Positions 35,779-44,379 of a stretch of 64,000 nucleotides of DNA are shown here, piece by piece. Source of the DNA: JACJYC01 sp964558465. Its GTDB lineage: Bacteria; Bacteroidota; Bacteroidia; Chitinophagales; Saprospiraceae. The DNA is taken from contig CAZLEF010000001.1 of the NCBI GenBank assembly GCA_964558465.1, positions 1 to 64,000 of the forward strand, in the 5' to 3' direction. Under the pieces are notes generated by a model that saw nothing but the letters and a program-made list of their open reading frames with translations, had not been told where the DNA came from and searched no databases. The position numbers and the translations under genes were made by a program. Position 1 is the first letter of the stretch. Every line of letters begins with the position of its first letter.

Positions 35779-36975
35779 TTACCCCCCCACCGAAGCCTTA
35801 TACAATCGCGCCCCTTCATTTGTCCCGATCCGGAAATCAGCGCCATAAAAAGCAATAAACGTTTCTCCTTTTTTAAATGCCCTGCCACCTGCTGAGACGT
35901 TCCCTTCCAGAACCATATATACCGCCGGGCCCTCCGGCTTTTCTTCCTGGGTTTCGCCCGGTTTCAGGTCGATCCGGCTCAGGGCAAAATCGGGCGCGGG
36001 GGTTGGATAGGCCGATTCGGTCCGGCTCAGGGCGACGGGTTGGATGATCCGGGGGGTTACGGGGGTAAAATCGAGGTTGGCCAGCAATTCGGGCACATCG
36101 ATATGTTTGGTGGTCAGACCGCCCCGGTACACGTTGTCGGAATTGGCCATCAACTCCATGTTCACCCCTTCGAGATAGGCGTGGGGTATGCCTGCGCCCT
36201 GGTAGATCCCCTCGCCGGGCTGTAAGTGTACCAGATTGAACAGATAAATGGAAAAAATGCCGCGGTCGAAATGGCCGTCATGGGTATAATCCCGGAATGC
36301 CAGCGTCGCCCAATAGTCGGGCCGGTCTTTTGCAGGTGGCCGGACGGCCCATTCTTTGTCCAAACGCGCCCAAAGCGGCGCCAGGATCTGATCCACGGTT
36401 TGCTGCGGCATCTCCATCACATACCGGTACAAACCGCTGATATCATCGGCTGCAAACCGGTCGGATAAAACCCGCAATTCCGGTGAGGAAGACAGCGTCT
36501 GCCGGATCGCTTCCGGGGTTTTAAACCCGTGCAACAGCCAGAATCCGGTAAGGGCTGCTAACGCTTCGGGTTTGTGGTTGTCGTCGCGATACACCCGGTT
36601 GGGGGCGTCAACCGGTATGCCGAGTTCGTTTTCCCGGCGAAAACCCGCCCCGGCGGCCGCTTTGGTGGGGTGCGCCTGGATGGAGAGCATTTGCCGGACG
36701 TCGAGCACTTTGAATAAAAAGGGCAGGCGGTTCTGGAAGGCTGCGGCTGCCTTTTTTCCCAGGGTGGCGTCCGGATTGCGGGCGATAAATTGATCCAGCG
36801 GTTCCCACCCTGAACCGGCGTCGATCCGGGACATGCCTTTGGGGTGCGCGCCCAGCCACAATTCAGCATACGGTTTCCGTGCAGCGTTTTCAATCCCCTG
36901 AAGCGCAGGAATGAAATCGTATCCACCCCAGTCGTAATGCTGGACAAAACCGGTTAAAGGAAATGGGCCGCTCAT
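35779..36975 (-). CDS. manA: Mannose-6-phosphate isomerase, class I
   Basis: 398 residues, normal for the family. It interconverts mannose 6-phosphate and fructose 6-phosphate in the cytoplasm, feeding either GDP-mannose synthesis or mannose use. Zinc ligands and active-site segments are visible: SIQAHPTK (Gln and His, about residues 99-106), DNHKPEALAAL (Glu, about 132-142), GAGIPHAYLEGVNMELMANS with its His, and the NVYRGGLTTKH stretch. The N-terminal HYDWGG motif is also typical. A clear promoter lies 19 bases upstream of the start. It is not part of an obvious operon. Confidence 0.95.
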   Translation of the reverse strand: MSGPFPLTGFVQHYDWGGYDFIPALQGIENAARKPYAELWLGAHPKGMSRIDAGSGWEPLDQFIARNPDATLGKKAAAAFQNRLPFLFKVLDVRQMLSIQAHPTKAAAGAGFRRENELGIPVDAPNRVYRDDNHKPEALAALTGFWLLHGFKTPEAIRQTLSSSPELRVLSDRFAADDISGLYRYVMEMPQQTVDQILAPLWARLDKEWAVRPPAKDRPDYWATLAFRDYTHDGHFDRGIFSIYLFNLVHLQPGEGIYQGAGIPHAYLEGVNMELMANSDNVYRGGLTTKHIDVPELLANLDFTPVTPRIIQPVALSRTESAYPTPAPDFALSRIDLKPGETQEEKPEGPAVYMVLEGNVSAGGRAFKKGETFIAFYGADFRIGTNEGARLYKASVGG

Positions 36976-36993
36976 ATTTTAATTTTAAGCGGG

Positions 36994-37025
36994 CAAAGTT
37001 AGCGCTGCAACCACTAAATCCCAAA
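36994..37025 (-). promoter_or_regulatory. Bacteroidota-type promoter for manA
   Basis: On the minus strand TTTG (37025-37022), a 20-base spacer and TAACTTTG (37001-36994) match the -33/-7 consensus TTTG/TAnnTTTG. The start codon lies 18 bases after the -7 element. Confidence 0.65.
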
Positions 37026-37738
37026 CAAGTTTCCAGGCCTTTTATACCATGCGTCGGATCGTTTTTTCAAAACTATCCATCCTGCGGGGCGTGCCTATGC
37101 ATACGCCCCATGGCGCAGTGCAGCGCGAAGTATATTTTAGCCGCTGATTTTACGGATTCAACGGATCAGATCTGTGCAATCTATGCAATTCGCGACAAAA
37201 AGGAACCGGAACCTTGTCCGTGGTAAACCTGACGGCAATGAGGACAATACAAAAAATAACAAAAACTCAGAAACAGCCCGGGGAAGATTATATTTATCCC
37301 CAAAAGCCGGATTTGTTATTCCATCCCGGCATTTAGTTTTGGCGATCAAACAGGCCGCCGGCGCAGCAACGATCATGAACAATGCGAATCAATAGTTGAA
37401 TACGAATGTTTCATACCCTTGCGTTTTTGAAAAAAACACAAGGACTTTTTATTGAACCACAATAGAAACAAAAGATCACAAAAGTGGTGAACAATAAATT
37501 TGCCTGGCAAATTTATTGTTCCCTTTTCCCGCCTTGCGGGACAGGTAGTGGTTCAAAAAAAACATAACGGGTGTTGATTGCCCGGGACAATTCGGGTTGA
37601 TTCCTGTTTTTTCCCGCCCGGCGGGACAGGGAGCGGTAGAAAGGACACAATTCTTGAATTTACAGAAGCCCGATAATCAGCAGGATTTGAAATCTAATCC
37701 TTGATTCGCATGAACCATCACAAACCCGATTACAGCCT
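37026..37738. other. Long intergenic region with palindromes, no gene
   Basis: About 710 bp without a supported gene. It contains the 33-base palindrome at 37489-37521, a 25-base dispersed repeat near 37375-37398, and two copies of a small hairpin repeat near 37525 and 37611 (cccgccttgcgggacagg and cccgcccggcgggacagg). Short frames on both strands have no family match. Confidence 0.5.
37489..37521. repeat. 33-base perfect palindrome
   Basis: The 16-base arm gaacaataaatttgcc, one central base and the exact complement ggcaaatttattgttc. There is no T-run and no adjoining gene end, so a simple terminator is unlikely. Confidence 0.7.
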
Positions 37739-38434
37739 ATGAACGCAAAAAACCACCTCCTTGAAATCTGTTGCGACAGCCTGGCTTCAGCCCTGACCGC
37801 CCAAACCGGCGGCGCCGACCGTCTGGAACTTTGCTCCGTCTTGTCGCTCGACGGCCTGACCCCCAGCGCGGGCTTGCTGACGGAGGTCAAAAAACGGCTG
37901 TCCATCCCGGTATTTGTCATGATCCGCCCAAGGGGCGGCGGATTTTGTTATTCCGGTTCGGAACTGGAAGTCATGCTCGCCGATATCAAAGCCGCCAAAT
38001 CCCTCGGCGCTGACGGGATCGTATCCGGCATCCTGACCTCCGACAACCGGATCAACATCCCTCAGACCCAGTTGCTGATCGCCGCCGCTCATCCGCTGCC
38101 CTTCACCGTTCACAAGGCATTCGACCGGGTTAACGACCAACTGGAAGCGCTGGAGATCCTGAAAAACCTGGGCGTCAACCGGATATTGACCTCCGGGGGC
38201 CGGGAAAATGCCGTCGCCGGGAAAAGTGTGTTGGAGGAACTTCAAAAAAACGCAGGCGATCAGCTCCGGATCATGGCCGGCGGCGGCGTACGTGCGGAAA
38301 ATCTGCCGATCCTGATGCAGGTCGAAGGCCTGACGGAGTTTCATTCCTCCGCCCGGGGGAAGGGGAGCGAGGAGGTCGACCTGGCGGAGGTTGCTGCTTT
38401 GCGCCGGGTTTTGAACGGGCGCCTCGGGCACTAA
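37739..38434 (+). CDS. cutC: CutC family protein
   Basis: 231 residues, close to the usual length. The TIM-barrel signature of CutC is clear: LLEICCDSLASALTAQTGGA with the ADRLELCS continuation, VFVMIRPRGGGFCYS, ADGIVSGILTSD, FTVHKAFDR, NRILTSGGRENA, IMAGGGVRAENL. CutC was first linked to copper tolerance in Escherichia coli, but that role is disputed and the enzymatic reaction is unknown. Cytoplasmic. No copper-related neighbours. The array at 38469 follows its stop. Confidence 0.93.
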   Translation: MNAKNHLLEICCDSLASALTAQTGGADRLELCSVLSLDGLTPSAGLLTEVKKRLSIPVFVMIRPRGGGFCYSGSELEVMLADIKAAKSLGADGIVSGILTSDNRINIPQTQLLIAAAHPLPFTVHKAFDRVNDQLEALEILKNLGVNRILTSGGRENAVAGKSVLEELQKNAGDQLRIMAGGGVRAENLPILMQVEGLTEFHSSARGKGSEEVDLAEVAALRRVLNGRLGH

Positions 38435-38468
38435 GTTTCATTACTGAGCATGGATGACCCTTTGGGGA

Positions 38469-38669
38469 TGTTTCAGTGATGCAGTGTTTCATGGTTTTCC
38501 CGAAGATCCGAAGGTCCGAAGGACTCCTATGGAGAGTTCCATGAACCTTTGGAGGATGGCTATGCCACAGTGTTGTAGTGCTTCAGTGTTGAATGGTTAA
38601 CCATGAAACCATGAAACACTGCAACCATGAAACCATGCAACCATGCGGCATAGCCATCTCCCTGGGAAA
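38469..38669. repeat. Large nested intergenic hairpin built from catggtttc-type repeats
   Basis: Outer arms gttttccc (near 38493) and gggaaaac (near 38664) enclose gatggctatgcc (near 38556) and ggcatagccatc (near 38647). The centre is an array of cagtgtt/catggtt copies followed by aaccatgaaaccatg copies. It fills the space between two convergent genes. Confidence 0.75.
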
Positions 38670-38678
38670 ACCCCACGC

Positions 38679-39743
38679 TCAATCCTGAACAAAAATAACC
38701 TCCGTGGCGCCAAACCCGTATCGGGGATGGAACTCATTTTTAAACGTTACAACTTCGGGCGTTTGCAACAACCGGGAAGCAATCGCATCGCGCAGGCGGC
38801 CTTCGCCCAACCCGTGAATGATAAAGACCCTTTCGACCCCCAGCCTGATCGCCTTGTCCAGATAGGAATCGAAATGCTGCATCTGGATCCGGAAAATTTC
38901 AGAGGCGTTTATCTTACCGCCTTTGTGCCGCAGGTTTTCGATATGCAGGTCGATTTCGGGAATAAAAGCCGCTTTTTCCGATATTTCGTGCAGAGGTTTG
39001 GCGTGGCCCTCCAGCCAGGAGCTCGTTGGGCGGGACATTTTTTTGGTGTAATTGAGCAGATTGTCGCCGGGGTTTTCCGTTTCCTCCGCGCCCTCGTTCA
39101 AATCGCTGATCAATACAAAGGTATAAGCGGGAATATTCAGCAAGGGGGCGGTTTCGGGTCGTTTAAAAAATTGTTTGGGCCTTATTTTCAAGGTTTTGGT
39201 CTTTACAGGGCCGCTGCCTTCGGTAGTGAGCCGCCAGCAGTTGACGGTGTATTCCGGAGCGTCGTTGAGCTGGTCAAAAGCCAACTCCCCCAGCAATTGG
39301 GTGGAAAGCCCGGTCAGTTTGCCATTATGGGCGACAGGCGCCTGGCCTTTTACGGTCAATGTGCCGGTGAATACGACGTCGTTCCGGGTATCATTGATCA
39401 GAAAAAGACGGTATTTTCCGACATTGCCGTCCTGGTCAAAAACCGGAGCCAGGGCCAGTTGAATGCCCTTGCTTTTCAGAATATCGTATTGTATTCTGGG
39501 TTCCGGCCGTTCTGGTTTTTTTTCTTCCGGTTTTCCTTTTTTACCAGGCGGAACGGTTTTGGAGGGCGCGATTTTGCGGGTATCCGGTTCATCTGCCCGG
39601 ATCAGGTCTTCTTCGAAAACAGGAATGACCATATCCGAACCGGCCAGCCGGACGTTCACCATGCCGTCGTCCAGGTATTCTTCAACAAAACCTTCGTCCC
39701 TGGTATGGAGAAATTTAACCCTTGTTCCTTTTGAAAATAGCAT
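38679..39743 (-). CDS. DUF2027/Smr-domain protein (MutS2-like C-terminal nuclease domain)
   Basis: About 354 residues from the ATG at 39743 (MLFSKGTRVKFLHTRDEG); the longer frame to 39818 adds an unconserved stretch. The N-terminal 60 residues form a small beta-barrel like the KOW/Tudor part seen in DUF2027 proteins, followed by a Pro/Lys-rich linker and a beta-rich DUF2027 core (about 95-230). The C-terminal Smr domain starts at about 270 with IDLHIENLRHKG and contains VFIIHGLGEGRLRDAI, in place of the usual HGxGxGxL motif. Smr domains bind or nick branched nucleic acids and in other proteins act on stalled ribosomes. The domain pairing is typical of Bacteroidota. Cytoplasmic. Confidence 0.88.
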   Translation of the reverse strand: MLFSKGTRVKFLHTRDEGFVEEYLDDGMVNVRLAGSDMVIPVFEEDLIRADEPDTRKIAPSKTVPPGKKGKPEEKKPERPEPRIQYDILKSKGIQLALAPVFDQDGNVGKYRLFLINDTRNDVVFTGTLTVKGQAPVAHNGKLTGLSTQLLGELAFDQLNDAPEYTVNCWRLTTEGSGPVKTKTLKIRPKQFFKRPETAPLLNIPAYTFVLISDLNEGAEETENPGDNLLNYTKKMSRPTSSWLEGHAKPLHEISEKAAFIPEIDLHIENLRHKGGKINASEIFRIQMQHFDSYLDKAIRLGVERVFIIHGLGEGRLRDAIASRLLQTPEVVTFKNEFHPRYGFGATEVIFVQD

Positions 39744-39807
39744 AATTTGTTCCTGTGGATTTCCTGCTGTAAAAAATGTTTTATGTACGTTTGAAGCCGC
39801 CGGCAAC

Positions 39808-39895
39808 AAAATTAACAAAGAACCATCATAAACAATGCGAATGAATAGTTCATGATGGTTTATTATTGCTTATGATGGTTTATTATCGTTTATGA
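39808..39895. repeat. Intergenic array of catgatggtttatta-type units
   Basis: aaccatcataaac on the left is complementary to several gtttat(t)atgatggtt-like copies on the right. The last copy runs into the ATG of the methyltransferase (39892). It includes a 25-base segment near 39828 shared, with few mismatches, with the spacer near 37375. Confidence 0.65.
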
Positions 39896-40545
39896 TCGTT
39901 GAGAAGAACTTCAAATGGCGACTGGCCCAGGCCGCTGAGATCAGGTGGTGGCGCAGGTACCTTGGCAGCCGCCCGGTATCTGTTTATCTGGAGCAAAAAA
40001 AAGGGTATTGGCGCAAAGTGCTGGATCAGGCGAATCTGCGGGTATTGCCCGGACAACGGGTGCTGGATGCCGGATGCGGGCCGGCCGGGATATTCATCGC
40101 GCTGGATCATTGCCGGGTGACGTGTGTGGACCCCCTCCTGGAGCGGTATCGCCAGGATCTGCCCCACTTTGACCCTGCCTGGTACCCCTGGGTGAATTTT
40201 TATGCAGTAAAGGTGGAGGATTTTACACCGGAAACACCTTTCGAACTGATCTTTTGCCTCAACGCCCTCAACCATTTTGCCGATCTTGAAAAAAGCCTGC
40301 GACAACTGAGAGCGGCGCTTATACCCGGCGGAACGATGATCCTCACAGTCGACACCCACCGGTCCGACTGGTTGAAACGGATCTTTCAGCGGTTGCCCGG
40401 CGACATTCTGCACCCGCATCAGTACGCATTGAACGATTACCAGGCCATGCTCAACCGGGCGGATTTTTCCGTTGTGAATACCGTGATGCTCAAGCCGGGC
40501 AGGATATTTGATTATTGGCTGATCGAGGCGCACGCCAAAAAATAG
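39892..40545 (+). CDS. SAM-dependent class I methyltransferase
   Basis: 217 residues. Motif I is VLDAGCGPAGIFIAL (about residues 59-73), followed by the acidic end of strand 2 in VTCVDPLLERY and motif FELIFCLNALNHFADLEKSL at strand 4. LIPGGTMILTVDTH is the post-motif strand. The N-terminal part with RWWRRYLGSRP is distinctive, but the substrate is unknown. It may act on a lipid or small molecule in the cytoplasm. The start codon lies within a repeat array, an unusual placement that may affect expression. The TonB gene follows 89 bases later. Confidence 0.85.
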   Translation: MIVEKNFKWRLAQAAEIRWWRRYLGSRPVSVYLEQKKGYWRKVLDQANLRVLPGQRVLDAGCGPAGIFIALDHCRVTCVDPLLERYRQDLPHFDPAWYPWVNFYAVKVEDFTPETPFELIFCLNALNHFADLEKSLRQLRAALIPGGTMILTVDTHRSDWLKRIFQRLPGDILHPHQYALNDYQAMLNRADFSVVNTVMLKPGRIFDYWLIEAHAKK

Positions 40546-40634
40546 ACGTATTGCATCTTTTCAGGAAAGCGGGAAACAGCCGGCCTTTGTTCTCTGCGAT
40601 TCAATCCATTTTTTCACATTAACAAGATTGCGAT

Positions 40635-41495
40635 ATGATTACGCTGGTCATCGACGTAACCGGCCGGGGCATTCTATTGGCTGCCGGCGGGGTTACCCTG
40701 AGTCTATTGATCTTTATGTGGCTGATCAAATCAGCCAAAAACAAGCATTTTGCCCGGCAGAAAGTATTCGGCTGGACCGGTCCGTTTTTCAACCTGGGGC
40801 TGGTCATTTCCATCGGTCTGGCCGCTCTGGCCCTAAGCTGGACGCAATATGATCACCGGGGCAAATCCTTTGTCATCGACCTGGAACCGGTGGAAGACCT
40901 GCTGATCACGCCGCCGCCGACCAGTTTCCCGAAACCGCCGCCGCCCCCGCCGCCGCCGCCGGTCGTTGAACCCGTACCGGATGAGGAACTGCTGGACAAA
41001 GAACCGGTAAAATTCGAGGATATGACCCTCGACGCAGATACCCCGATTGAGCGGCCGGAACCTGCTGTCGCCAAACCGGTGATGCCCAGCCTGCCGCCGC
41101 CAAAAGAAGAGGAGGAGAAAGTCCCGCCCATTTTTGTTGTAGTGGAAGAAATGCCTCTTTTCCCGGGATGCGACGACCTGCCCACCAAAAAGGAACGGCA
41201 GTCCTGCTCCGACAAGGCGTTGCTGGGGTTTATGTACAAATACCTGAAATACCCGCCTTCGGCCCGGGAAAACGGGGTGGAAGGCGTCGCAGTCGTCCGG
41301 TTTGTAGTGGAAACCGACGGTTCCATTTCAGGCGCCTCGATCGCGAAAGACCCCGGCGCAGGTCTGGGGCCCGAAGCCTTGCGGGTGGTCAACCTGATGA
41401 ATGAGAAAAACATGATCTGGAAACCCGGCAGGCAGTTGGCGAAACCCGTTCGGGTGCAGTTTAATTTGCCGGTCAAGTTTACGTTGGAGAAATGA
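40635..41495 (+). CDS. Energy transducer TonB
   Basis: 286 residues. Two membrane segments near the N-terminus (about 10-30 and 50-68; one more than classical TonB) are followed by a proline-rich spacer (PKPPPPPPPPPVVEPVPDEE) and a C-terminal TonB domain (YKYLKYPPSARENGVEGVAV, VRFVVETDGSISGASIAKD, VRVQFNLPVKFTLE). It should transmit proton-motive force from ExbB/ExbD to outer-membrane receptors. No ExbB or ExbD gene is adjacent. The Cys pair (FPGCDDLPTKKERQSCSDKA) before the domain is typical of the Bacteroidota version. Confidence 0.9.
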   Translation: MITLVIDVTGRGILLAAGGVTLSLLIFMWLIKSAKNKHFARQKVFGWTGPFFNLGLVISIGLAALALSWTQYDHRGKSFVIDLEPVEDLLITPPPTSFPKPPPPPPPPPVVEPVPDEELLDKEPVKFEDMTLDADTPIERPEPAVAKPVMPSLPPPKEEEEKVPPIFVVVEEMPLFPGCDDLPTKKERQSCSDKALLGFMYKYLKYPPSARENGVEGVAVVRFVVETDGSISGASIAKDPGAGLGPEALRVVNLMNEKNMIWKPGRQLAKPVRVQFNLPVKFTLEK

Positions 41496-41506
41496 TTATT
41501 GGTTGG

Positions 41507-42865
41507 CTAAACCCCGGTTTTTTTTATAAACCAATCCAGATAAGGTTCAATTAAACCGCTTAAAAAATAGGGCAAATTCAAAAGATGATACTTTTTCCTT
41601 TTTGTGGTGTGCAGTTCATCTGTTTTGAGTTCTCCTCCATAAATTCGAACAGCAAAATGATGCGGGCATCTATCCATAAACTCATGAAGAGAGCGTAAAG
41701 CGCCGCTCGCTCCTGACTTGACCTCAACTGGGATTAGCATATTTTTATATCTAAAAACAATATCTACCTCTGATGAGGTTCCCCGTTCTTCCCGCACCCA
41801 AAATGCACGCTTGACGCCCGGGAGGTAGAACTGGGCTTTTATCTCCTGATTGACAATTTGTTGCACTAACTTGCCCCTGGAACTATCGTGTAAATCATGC
41901 AGTGTGAGCAATTCCTGATGGAGGCCAAGTTGATAATTTACAAGTCCTATATCCAGGAAGTGGAGTCTCGGGCGTTTCTTGAAATCCGGAACAATTGGCG
42001 GAACCGTCTGAATCGTTGGGTAGATAAGCTCCAAAAGGCGCGCCTTCGACAACGCGTCCATTGCTTCTTTTACTTCTCTGGTTTTAAAACTTGAAGCGCC
42101 AAAATTATTCAAATTTATCCGGTTATCGATTTCATAAGGGGCGGTGTCCATTATATGCCTGATGACTCTTTTTTGCGTTTCATTTGAGGCGTATTTTTCA
42201 ACATCTTCTTTGTAGGATTCAATAATCCCGGCATATAGGTTCCTCACCCTGGTTATGTCTTTCTCCCTCAGATACGCTGAGGCGATGCCGGGCATGCCGC
42301 CAATCAGGATAAACTCGTGAAAAAATTTATATAGAATAGGTACGTATTCTTTTTGGACAGGCACACTATTGAATACTTCAACCGCAGTTTTATTGCCTGT
42401 GCCTCGAAGATATTCGCCAAAACTAAGGGGATGGAGCTCTGCATATTCCACTCTCCCAACCGATACCTTGCTGATCTTATTCAAACCGAACTCAAGCAGA
42501 GAACCGGTTAAAATAACATCTATATGAGGATAATCCTCTTTAAAGTATCTTACTCTCTCCAGCAGAATTGGATTTTCCTGTACCTCATCAATAAATACCA
42601 ATGATCTTAAATCTGATCTGTTTTGAAACCCTCTGGAAATAAACAATAGCTGGATCATTTTATCCATGTCCGGCACATTTGCAAAAAGCGCCTTATCCGC
42701 AGTTTTCTCCAGGTTGAAATACAGGTATTGATCGTATGATTTTCCAAATTCGTTAATCAATGTCGTTTTACCAACCTGCCTGGCGCCTCTCAGGATGAGC
42801 GGGAGTCTGGTAGAAGAGTTTTTCCAGTTTTTTAAATATGTGTTTAAGTTTCTATGTATCAGCAC
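41507..42865 (-). CDS. ATP-binding protein, AAA_14/DUF4143 family
   Basis: 452 residues from a GTG start. Walker A RGARQVGKTTLI (about 26-37) and Walker B SLVFIDEVQENP (about 89-100) belong to the AAA_14 domain, followed by a helical middle and the C-terminal DUF4143 domain with its PD-(D/E)XK-like elements (SEVDIVFRYKNMLIPVEVKS). The family is widespread and mobile in Bacteroidota, but its role is unproven; it may be an accessory or selfish gene. The sequence is more AT-rich than its neighbours, which agrees with recent acquisition. Confidence 0.9.
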   Translation of the reverse strand: MLIHRNLNTYLKNWKNSSTRLPLILRGARQVGKTTLINEFGKSYDQYLYFNLEKTADKALFANVPDMDKMIQLLFISRGFQNRSDLRSLVFIDEVQENPILLERVRYFKEDYPHIDVILTGSLLEFGLNKISKVSVGRVEYAELHPLSFGEYLRGTGNKTAVEVFNSVPVQKEYVPILYKFFHEFILIGGMPGIASAYLREKDITRVRNLYAGIIESYKEDVEKYASNETQKRVIRHIMDTAPYEIDNRINLNNFGASSFKTREVKEAMDALSKARLLELIYPTIQTVPPIVPDFKKRPRLHFLDIGLVNYQLGLHQELLTLHDLHDSSRGKLVQQIVNQEIKAQFYLPGVKRAFWVREERGTSSEVDIVFRYKNMLIPVEVKSGASGALRSLHEFMDRCPHHFAVRIYGGELKTDELHTTKRKKYHLLNLPYFLSGLIEPYLDWFIKKTGV

Positions 42866-43031
42866 TTTACAATCAAATTGAAAATAATCCGTTAGAACGA
42901 ATAGGCAAATATACGAAAATAATGTCAGAATGAATAACCATTCTTTGTTATTTTTTGTCTGAATGCATAGTCAATTTATGGTTTATAGTTTCCTTCAAAA
43001 CGCTTTCACCAACCAACTTTCCACTTCTTAA

Positions 43032-44249
43032 CTATGCCGCATCAACAGGCTTGATCACGTACCCCTTCCACCCGTACCACGCTACCACCAGGAAACAAAA
43101 AATGGGCAGGATAAAAGCGGTCTGCACGCTGTAATGGTCGGAAATCAAGCCCATAACCGGGGGCAGGATCGCGCCGCCGATGATGGCCATGATGATGAAA
43201 GAAGAACCCAGTTTGGTTTGCGGGCCAAGGTCCTTGACACCCAGGGCAAATATGGTAGGAAACATGATGGACATAAAAAAATTGACGCCCAAAACGGCGT
43301 AAACAGCCAGTTTCCCTTCGCCAAGGACGGCGATCAGGCACATCAAAGCCGCCAGCACACCGTAGGACGCCAGTATTTTGGTGTCCTTGAAAAAGCTCAT
43401 GAGGTAAGTCCCCAGAAAGCGTCCGCCAACAAACAGGATGGTGCCGACGACCATGTAACCTGCGGAAGCGGTTTCCCGGCTCACCCCCAGCAGATCCACT
43501 GCAAAATCGATGGTTATTCCCCAGATGCCTGCTTGTGCGCCCACATAAAACAATTGCGCCAGAACGGCGTATACCAGGTGTTTGTGTTTAAATATGGCAC
43601 GGTCGAAACGCAGTTTTTCTCCTTTGTCGGGTTCCGGCATTTTGGTAATGGCAAACAGGGCCGCGACGATCAAAACCACCGTTGCGATCCCGACATAGGG
43701 CAGGATCACCGAATCAGCGGCTTGTTGTTTGGCTGCCATGGAGGTCAGGTCGCCTTCATTGCCTGCAAAGATCAGGGCGCCGGCTACCGGCGGGCCGACC
43801 ACCAGCGCCAACCCGTTGAAGGATTGGGAAAAATTGAGCCGCTGGGAGGAGGTTTCGGGTTTGCCCAGGATCGTGATATAGGGGTTGGCCGCCGTTTCCA
43901 GGAAAGCCAGTCCCGAGGCAATTACAAAAAGCGCTACGAGGAAAAAACCGAAGGTCAGCATTTCCGCTGCCGGGATGAAGAGCAACGCGCCGGCTGCATA
44001 CAGGATCAACCCCAGCAGGATGCCTTTTTTGTAGCTGTAGCGCTCCATGAAAAGACCTGCCGGAAAGGCGATGAAAAAATACCCAAGGTAAAAAGCGGTT
44101 TCCACCAATAACGCCTGCGCTCTTTTGATCTCGAAGACCGGCTGGAAATGGGCGATCAGCGCGGAGTTGAAAATGTTGGCAAGGCCCCATAGAAAAAACA
44201 GGCTGGTGACCAGGATGAAGGGTAGTAAATAGGTTTTGTTCTGTTGCAT
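43032..44249 (-). CDS. fucP: L-fucose:H+ symporter of the MFS family
   Basis: 405 residues with about twelve membrane segments. The first is FILVTSLFFLWGLANIFNSA, which carries the FFLWG motif of the FucP family. GLAFLETAANPYITILG and RLNFSQSFNGLALVVGPPVA are conserved family segments. It imports L-fucose, and possibly related sugars, across the inner membrane with protons. It is the last gene of a minus-strand operon with four catabolic enzymes and a glycosidase, which supports a sugar-uptake role. A repeat array lies between it and the dehydrogenase gene. Confidence 0.92.
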   Translation of the reverse strand: MQQNKTYLLPFILVTSLFFLWGLANIFNSALIAHFQPVFEIKRAQALLVETAFYLGYFFIAFPAGLFMERYSYKKGILLGLILYAAGALLFIPAAEMLTFGFFLVALFVIASGLAFLETAANPYITILGKPETSSQRLNFSQSFNGLALVVGPPVAGALIFAGNEGDLTSMAAKQQAADSVILPYVGIATVVLIVAALFAITKMPEPDKGEKLRFDRAIFKHKHLVYAVLAQLFYVGAQAGIWGITIDFAVDLLGVSRETASAGYMVVGTILFVGGRFLGTYLMSFFKDTKILASYGVLAALMCLIAVLGEGKLAVYAVLGVNFFMSIMFPTIFALGVKDLGPQTKLGSSFIIMAIIGGAILPPVMGLISDHYSVQTAFILPIFCFLVVAWYGWKGYVIKPVDAA

Positions 44250-44376
44250 GGCTGATAATTGATTGGATTGATTGGATTGGTTCGATTGGTTCGATTTTTA
44301 GGCTTCGAATCAACAAATCAACAATTCCTCGCATCCACAGTTCCTCAGTTCCTCGATTCCTCGATTCCTCAGTTTG
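44250..44376. repeat. Intergenic array of ttgattgga and ttcctcga units
   Basis: Two array types are side by side: ggattgattggattggttcg with complementary gaatcaacaaatcaac, then attcctcgattcctcagttcctc. It lies inside the presumed fuc operon, between the dehydrogenase stop and the fucP start. Confidence 0.7.
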
Positions 44377-44379
44377 GGG

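Noticed and set aside
38643..39734. 363-codon plus-strand frame
   Set aside because: Antisense to the DUF2027/Smr gene, whose domains are clear.
43134..44111. 325-codon plus-strand frame
   Set aside because: Antisense to fucP; composition rich in Gly/Gln/His as expected for a shadow frame.
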